Both the position numbers and the translations under genes were made by a program. A model generated the notes under the pieces. That model did no database searches, was not told the DNA's origin, and was given only the letters and a program-made list of their open reading frames with translations. This document shows positions 33,314 to 37,036 of a stretch of DNA of 37,036 nucleotides, piece after piece. The stretch is from Bacteroidota bacterium (GTDB taxonomy: Bacteria; Bacteroidota; Bacteroidia; Bacteroidales; FEN-979): assembly GCA_016868575.1 (NCBI GenBank), contig VGGL01000018.1, forward strand, positions 1 to 37,036, written 5' to 3'. Position 1 is the first letter of the stretch; every line of letters begins with the position of its first letter.

Positions 33314-34909
33314 CTATTTGCTGATCAGGTAAGAGGTGTAATCAGGTCCTTTCAACAGGTCAATGGCACGCAGGAACTCGTTGTCAATCTCCAGTGCGAT
33401 CTCGAAGAATGCATTGTAATCCCACAGCTTCTGGGCAGTAAGCGCTTTCAACTGGTTGGCAATCAGTTGTTTGGAGATGTGATAATCTTCTTCCTTGAAG
33501 GGTACACCTTCCTTTTCTCCAAGCGCAATGAAATCCTTCAGCATCTCTTCATCAACCACAAAGTCTTTCTTAAACCTCAAAAATTCAGGATATTTTTTCA
33601 GGAGGTCGGCCCGTTGATTATCCACAAATTGGGTTACAAAGCCATTGATGACATCTTTCCTGCGGAGATCGGTATAATAATCGGTATAGATGGTGGAGTC
33701 CCATGCGACAAAAACATCGGGCATGATCCCGCCGCCGCCATAAACGGTCCGCTTGTTATTGGTGAAATATTTGAGTGAATCGTTCATATGAATGCTGTCG
33801 GCACTGACCAGTTCACCATGCCTGACACGGTTCCGGAAATCTGACATATAATCATCAAATCCTTCCGTATAGGGTCGCTGGATGCACCTTCCGCTGGGTG
33901 TGTAATAGCGGGCGGTAGTTAGCCGGAGCTCGGAACTATCAGGAAGCATGAATGGGCGCTGTACAAGCCCTTTTCCGAAGGAACGGCGACCCAGAATGAT
34001 ACCACGGTCCCAGTCTTGTACCGAACCGGAGACAATCTCGCTGGCCGAAGCCGAGCCCTCGTTGATCAGGATCACCAGCTGGCCTTGCTCAAAGTTGCCA
34101 CGGGCCGAGGAAACAAACTTTTCCGAAGGAGCCCGCATACCCTTGGTATAAACCACCAGCTTGCCGGAGGGCAGGAATTCATCGGAGAGTTCAACCGCTG
34201 TATTCAGATAGCCCCCGGAATTTCCCCGCAGGTCGAGGATGAGCTTTTTGATACCCTGGGCTTTCAGCTTATCCATGGCGGTGCGGAATTCATTCATGGT
34301 AGTCTGCGAAAACCGGTTCAGGTTGATGTATCCCACCTCTTTATCAAACATAAAGGCCGCATCAATGCTGTTGATGGGAATTTTATCCCGGGTGATCGCA
34401 TATTCCAGCAGATCCTTGTTACCCCTCCGGAGGATGCTGACATTCACCTTTGTCCCCTTCTTTCCGCGCAACCGGTCGAACACAAATTTGTTGCTGATCT
34501 TCTTTCCGGCTACCTCCTCTTCATTGATCCTGATGATCTTGTCGCCCGACTGAATACCCAGTTTATAGGAAGGCCCGCCGGGGATGGGATGGACAATCAG
34601 GATCGTATCTTTAAAGATCTGGAATTGAACGCCAATCCCTTCAAAATTCCCAACCAACGGCTCGTTGGCCTGGGCTAGTTCTTTTTTTGAGATATATTGG
34701 GAATGCGGGTCGAGTTCTTTAAGGGTTTCAATAAGGGCGGTTTCTACCAGTTTTGATTCTTTCACGGTATCAACATAAGCGAATTTGATCAACTGCATGG
34801 CAGCAATGTACTTGTCAATGCCGGCATTGGGATCTTGTTTCGACTGGGAAAATAAGATGAATGGAAAGGTGAGTAACAGGATGGCCAGGATGAGCGAACG
34901 GATTTTCAT
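33314..34909 (-). CDS. S41 C-terminal processing peptidase (CtpA/Prc family)
   Basis: This 531-residue exported serine peptidase has a signal peptide (KIRSLILAILLLTFPFILFS). A PDZ domain (GIGVQFQIF, GPSYKLGIQSGDKIIRINEE) precedes the S41 core with LILDLRGNSGGYL, the nucleophile segment GSASASE (285-291) and the general-base Lys in SFGKG (310-314). A roughly 120-residue C-terminal extension (DVFVAWDSTIYTDYYTDLRR onward) is typical of Bacteroidota members. It should act in the periplasm, trimming or degrading proteins by their C-termini. It is convergent with sucC and has its own promoter. Confidence 0.92.
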   Translation of the reverse strand: MKIRSLILAILLLTFPFILFSQSKQDPNAGIDKYIAAMQLIKFAYVDTVKESKLVETALIETLKELDPHSQYISKKELAQANEPLVGNFEGIGVQFQIFKDTILIVHPIPGGPSYKLGIQSGDKIIRINEEEVAGKKISNKFVFDRLRGKKGTKVNVSILRRGNKDLLEYAITRDKIPINSIDAAFMFDKEVGYINLNRFSQTTMNEFRTAMDKLKAQGIKKLILDLRGNSGGYLNTAVELSDEFLPSGKLVVYTKGMRAPSEKFVSSARGNFEQGQLVILINEGSASASEIVSGSVQDWDRGIILGRRSFGKGLVQRPFMLPDSSELRLTTARYYTPSGRCIQRPYTEGFDDYMSDFRNRVRHGELVSADSIHMNDSLKYFTNNKRTVYGGGGIMPDVFVAWDSTIYTDYYTDLRRKDVINGFVTQFVDNQRADLLKKYPEFLRFKKDFVVDEEMLKDFIALGEKEGVPFKEEDYHISKQLIANQLKALTAQKLWDYNAFFEIALEIDNEFLRAIDLLKGPDYTSYLISK

Positions 34910-34940
34910 AAATAAGGTGAATTTAGGCTTTAAACGGCTG

Positions 34941-34948
34941 CAAAGGTA
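34941..34948 (-). promoter_or_regulatory. Promoter -7 element of the S41 peptidase gene
   Basis: The minus strand reads TACCTTTG, a perfect TAnnTTTG, about 32 bases before the ATG at 34909. Confidence 0.65.
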
Positions 34949-35020
34949 AATTATTTTACCCCCGCGAAGTCCGTGGATGCTTTATTTAACTATTTTTAAC
35001 GGCTTAATTTTCAAGTGGTC

Positions 35021-35680
35021 ATGCCATACTCGTTCAATTTGCTCCGACACCGGCTTTGGTTTCCCATCTTCTTCCTGTTTCTCCTTTGGGTGATCATGAT
35101 CATCGATCTTCATTTCCATCTTGAATTACCCCAATATGGCTTGTACCCGCTTCAGAAGAAAGGGTTGATCGGCATTTTAACCATGCCGCTGCTTCATGCC
35201 AACCTGTCGCATCTGATGGCGAACTCCATCCCGGTACTTGTGCTAAGTGCAGCTCTTTTCTTTTTCTATGAAAAGATCGCATGGCCGGTCTTTTTCTGGA
35301 TATACCTGCTGAGTGGTCTTTGGACCTGGTTTCTGGCACGGAGCGACGCACCTCATGTCGGCGCCAGTGGCTTGATCTATGGGCTGGCTGCTTTTCTCTT
35401 CACCAGTGGCGTCATCCGGCGTGATAACCGCTTGGCCGCCCTCTCGCTCCTGGTGGCTTTTCTGTATGGCGGACTGCTCTGGGGTGTCTTCCCCCAATTT
35501 TTCCCGATGGAAAGAATCTCCTGGGAAGGCCATTTGATGGGACTTGTAGCTGGCTTTGTCATCGCCCTGTTCTATAAAAACCAGGGGCCTCAACGGAAAC
35601 AGTATGAGTGGGAGGAAGAAGAGAATGAAGAGAATGAAGAGAATGAAGTGAATGAAGTGAATGAAGATAAGTTTCAGTAA
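35021..35680 (+). CDS. Rhomboid-family intramembrane serine protease
   Basis: The product is about 219 residues from the ATG at 35021; a GTG at 35015 is an alternative. It has six hydrophobic segments, an N-terminal HANLSHLMAN (59-68), the catalytic GASGLIYG with Ser116, and the partner His171 in EGHLMGL, so both dyad residues are present. Rhomboids cut substrates within the membrane. The C-terminus is an acidic tail encoded by tandem 9-base units (EENEENEENEVNEVNE). Its end overlaps the convergent helix-hairpin-helix gene by seven bases. Confidence 0.9.
   Translation: MPYSFNLLRHRLWFPIFFLFLLWVIMIIDLHFHLELPQYGLYPLQKKGLIGILTMPLLHANLSHLMANSIPVLVLSAALFFFYEKIAWPVFFWIYLLSGLWTWFLARSDAPHVGASGLIYGLAAFLFTSGVIRRDNRLAALSLLVAFLYGGLLWGVFPQFFPMERISWEGHLMGLVAGFVIALFYKNQGPQRKQYEWEEEENEENEENEVNEVNEDKFQ
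35620..35668 (+). repeat. 9-bp tandem repeat in the rhomboid 3' end
   Basis: About five units of GAGAATGAA or GTGAATGAA encode the repeated E-N-E / V-N-E tail. The units are in frame, so copy-number changes would alter tail length without a frameshift. Confidence 0.75.
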
Positions 35681-36405
35681 AGGTAGGGCTGGAGCTTACG
35701 GTAAAGCATTTTTCCAACGATTGGCTCCAGATCAGTTTTATTTTTCAACTTCTTTTTGTCCCTCAGCCGGCAGATCTCTTTCACCTGATCGTACTCCAGG
35801 TACGGATGATTCAATAATTCCTTGAATGTGGCTTTTTGAATATCAAGCCGACGGATCAGGGTCGTATCTGCCCGCACATATTCACAAACACCCGCATAGC
35901 GTGTGGAATCCATCCCATAAACCTCCAGCAGTTGGGAAGTTGCATAATAGCCTCCAAGTTTTTCCCGGTATTTGATGATCCGCCGCGAAAAAGAAGCGCC
36001 AATGCCGGGTAGTTCAAGCAACAAGATCGTGTCGGAAGTGTTCAATTCAATCATTGGAATGTCCCGCCTGGAGGATCCTTTCTCTGTTTGCCCAACCGCT
36101 ATCGGTGGAGGTGTTTGGGAGTACTGTGGCTTCATCTCTTTGATGGTGATGCCTGTGGTTGTGGAATCAGCCAGTTGCGCTTCAAATAGCGCAATTTCTT
36201 TTTCAAACTGGCTGAAGTCGGTCGGCTTCTGGGGGAAGAGGTAAGGAATGAGCATATTAAAGCCCAATACAAGGAATATCAACGATAATAAAACCAGGAT
36301 CCCTCGCTGCTCTCCCCGGTTGAAGTACATCAAATCCTTTAGATAGGCGATCATCCGGATACGTGCCGAGTACTTGTCTTGATGACGTTTCACTGTCGAT
36401 TTCAT
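35674..36405 (-). CDS. Helix-hairpin-helix (ComEA-like) membrane-anchored protein
   Basis: This 243-residue protein has a hydrophobic segment near residues 35-55 (GILVLLSLIFLVLGFNMLIP) after a charged N-terminus, then a low-complexity linker. Two helix-hairpin-helix units follow: IELNTSDTILLLELPGIGAS, then RRLDIQKATFKELLNHPYLE with VKEICRLRDKKK. ComEA-type domains bind DNA; in this phylum such proteins are common but their role, perhaps DNA uptake, is unproven. It is convergent with the rhomboid gene. Its leader carries a partial copy of the repeat seen at 3079-3141. Confidence 0.85.
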   Translation of the reverse strand: MKSTVKRHQDKYSARIRMIAYLKDLMYFNRGEQRGILVLLSLIFLVLGFNMLIPYLFPQKPTDFSQFEKEIALFEAQLADSTTTGITIKEMKPQYSQTPPPIAVGQTEKGSSRRDIPMIELNTSDTILLLELPGIGASFSRRIIKYREKLGGYYATSQLLEVYGMDSTRYAGVCEYVRADTTLIRRLDIQKATFKELLNHPYLEYDQVKEICRLRDKKKLKNKTDLEPIVGKMLYRKLQPYLY

Positions 36406-36414
36406 AGGATATCA

Positions 36415-36446
36415 TTTATTGCTTAATCGGAAAAGAGTCAAAAGGT
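36415..36446 (-). repeat. Partial third copy of the 3079-3141 repeat
   Basis: The minus strand reads ACCTTTT, five unmatched bases, TTTTCCGATTAAGC, one mismatch and ATAAA. Bases 3122-3149 downstream of copy 1 show the same order and spacing (26 of 32 identical by hand count). In both places the block ends about 10-12 bases before an ATG, so it might be a leader element and not a mobile repeat. Confidence 0.4.
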
Positions 36447-36473
36447 TACTATCTTCGCTAAAAATTTTTCCAT

Positions 36474-36737
36474 ATGAAAAGCAATGTTTACCTGAATGTC
36501 ATCCTGACGGTGATAGCCGCCTGTCTGGTGATCTTAACCCTTAGAAACCTGAGTATCATCCCGAAGGCTATGGCGGAGCAAAAATCGCCCCCTCCCAATG
36601 GATATACGATGGTTCCTGTAAATGCAGATGGTCAGGTGGAAGTCGTGGTCAAATCATTTGATGACAGGCTCGACGTTAACCTCGAACAAGTCGGAGGGTA
36701 CGGGTGCTATAATGGGATTCCGGTGATTCAGAAGTAG
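36474..36737 (+). CDS. Small membrane-anchored hypothetical protein
   Basis: I do not recognise a family. The 87-residue product has one N-terminal membrane helix (VYLNVILTVIAACLVILTL), a short linker with KSPPPNGYTMVPVNADGQVE, and a beta-like segment ending in two Gly-rich turns (GGYGCYNGIPV). A near-consensus -7 element (TATCTTCG, 36450-36457) sits 17 bases upstream. A tail in the periplasm or at the membrane surface is likely. Confidence 0.7.
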   Translation: MKSNVYLNVILTVIAACLVILTLRNLSIIPKAMAEQKSPPPNGYTMVPVNADGQVEVVVKSFDDRLDVNLEQVGGYGCYNGIPVIQK

Positions 36738-37036
36738 CGTGCTGCGCCAATTCCCGGGCATTCATCCATTCGTGAGTCCGTCATCCGGTTGATTCGGGGA
36801 ATTTGCCTTGATAGAACGCCGATGACGCAGATGTAACAGATCTTCACAGGTTTTTTCGGTAGTCAACATCCCTCCTCCGTGTTTCCCCGTGCCTACTCTG
36901 TGGTTCTCTGTGGTTATTAAGAAAGATCTCTTTTTACCACGGAGATCCACAAAGAAAAACCGAGTTCCACAGAGGGTTGTCAAGGTAATAACATCTCCAC
37001 AATCTTTAATCGGCTAATTCAATCAAAAATCAAAAA
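36738..37036. other. Gene-free end of window with intergenic repeats
   Basis: No credible gene is visible. Bases near 36811-36845 (GAACGCCGATGACGCAGATG, then AACAGATC) look like a degenerate copy of an intergenic sequence common in environmental genomes, and an inverted repeat follows at 36896-36954. Confidence 0.55.
36896..36954. repeat. Inverted repeat CTCTGTGG... / ...CCACAAAG
   Basis: The left arm 36896-36916 (CTCTGTGGTTCTCTGTGG, then TTA) pairs imperfectly with the right arm 36934-36954 (TTACCACGG, then AGATCCACAAAG) around a 17-base centre. It resembles the dispersed CTCTGTGG-type intergenic palindromes seen in many environmental genomes. Confidence 0.6.

Noticed and set aside
36762-36983. 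A 73-codon minus-strand frame at the right edge
   Set aside because: It is made of intergenic repeat DNA (CTCTGTGG-type palindromes) and has no recognisable domain.

Overview
The window reads as a chromosomal segment of a member of the Bacteroidota, probably an uncultured Bacteroidales-like anaerobe. The evidence is a short primary sigma factor of 287 residues without region 1.1, RNase Y next to ZapA, a DUF2851 protein, and at least thirteen perfect matches to the Bacteroidota -7 promoter element TAnnTTTG, each a short distance upstream of a gene.

Positions 1-11150 are an accessory, defence and toxin-antitoxin rich region. It holds the 3' part of a type I restriction HsdR gene overlapped by a YgjP-type metallopeptidase, a remnant of a four-helix-bundle (S23/Avd-like) gene, an ORF6N-domain gene bracketed by 63-bp direct repeats, and a HigBA-type module whose antitoxin carries a metallopeptidase domain. 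Next come an AAA ATPase of the DUF4143 type and a pRiA4b ORF-3-like gene stopped at codon 5. After these lies a three-gene hipB-hipS-hipT module, in which HipA is split into a small N-domain protein and a kinase. A second, long-form hipA follows; it has lost its 5' end at a set of tandem repeats that look like an insertion-sequence end, and it is also frameshifted. The region ends at a tRNA-Pro(UGG) whose 3' end faces the island.

Positions 11300-37036 are mostly housekeeping. A strong palindrome forms the leader of a secreted endonuclease/exonuclease/phosphatase-fold protein. Then come rpsO, pnp, rpoD and rpe on the minus strand, a DUF4342 gene, and a TPR-DUF368-aroE operon. These are followed by a divergent glmM-type phosphohexomutase with a small basic protein, recR, a YwqK/MORN-repeat lipoprotein-like or secreted protein, and rny. 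A 190-nt nested-stem RNA between rny and zapA is probably 6S RNA. Beyond zapA lie a coiled-coil partner, DUF2851, a twelve-repeat TPR-like membrane protein, a LolD-type ATPase, sucC without an adjacent sucD, an S41 C-terminal processing peptidase, a rhomboid protease, a helix-hairpin-helix protein and a small membrane protein. The window ends in intergenic repeats.

The most notable items are the Bacteroidota HipBST locus, with its own palindromic operator and a shared promoter motif upstream of the nearby AAA ATPase; the layered decay next to it (IS-end truncation, one-base frameshift, nonsense codon); and the 6S-like RNA. Nothing here is a wholly unknown multi-gene system that I can demonstrate from sequence alone. 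The HipB/ATPase shared regulatory motif is the best candidate for an undescribed link.
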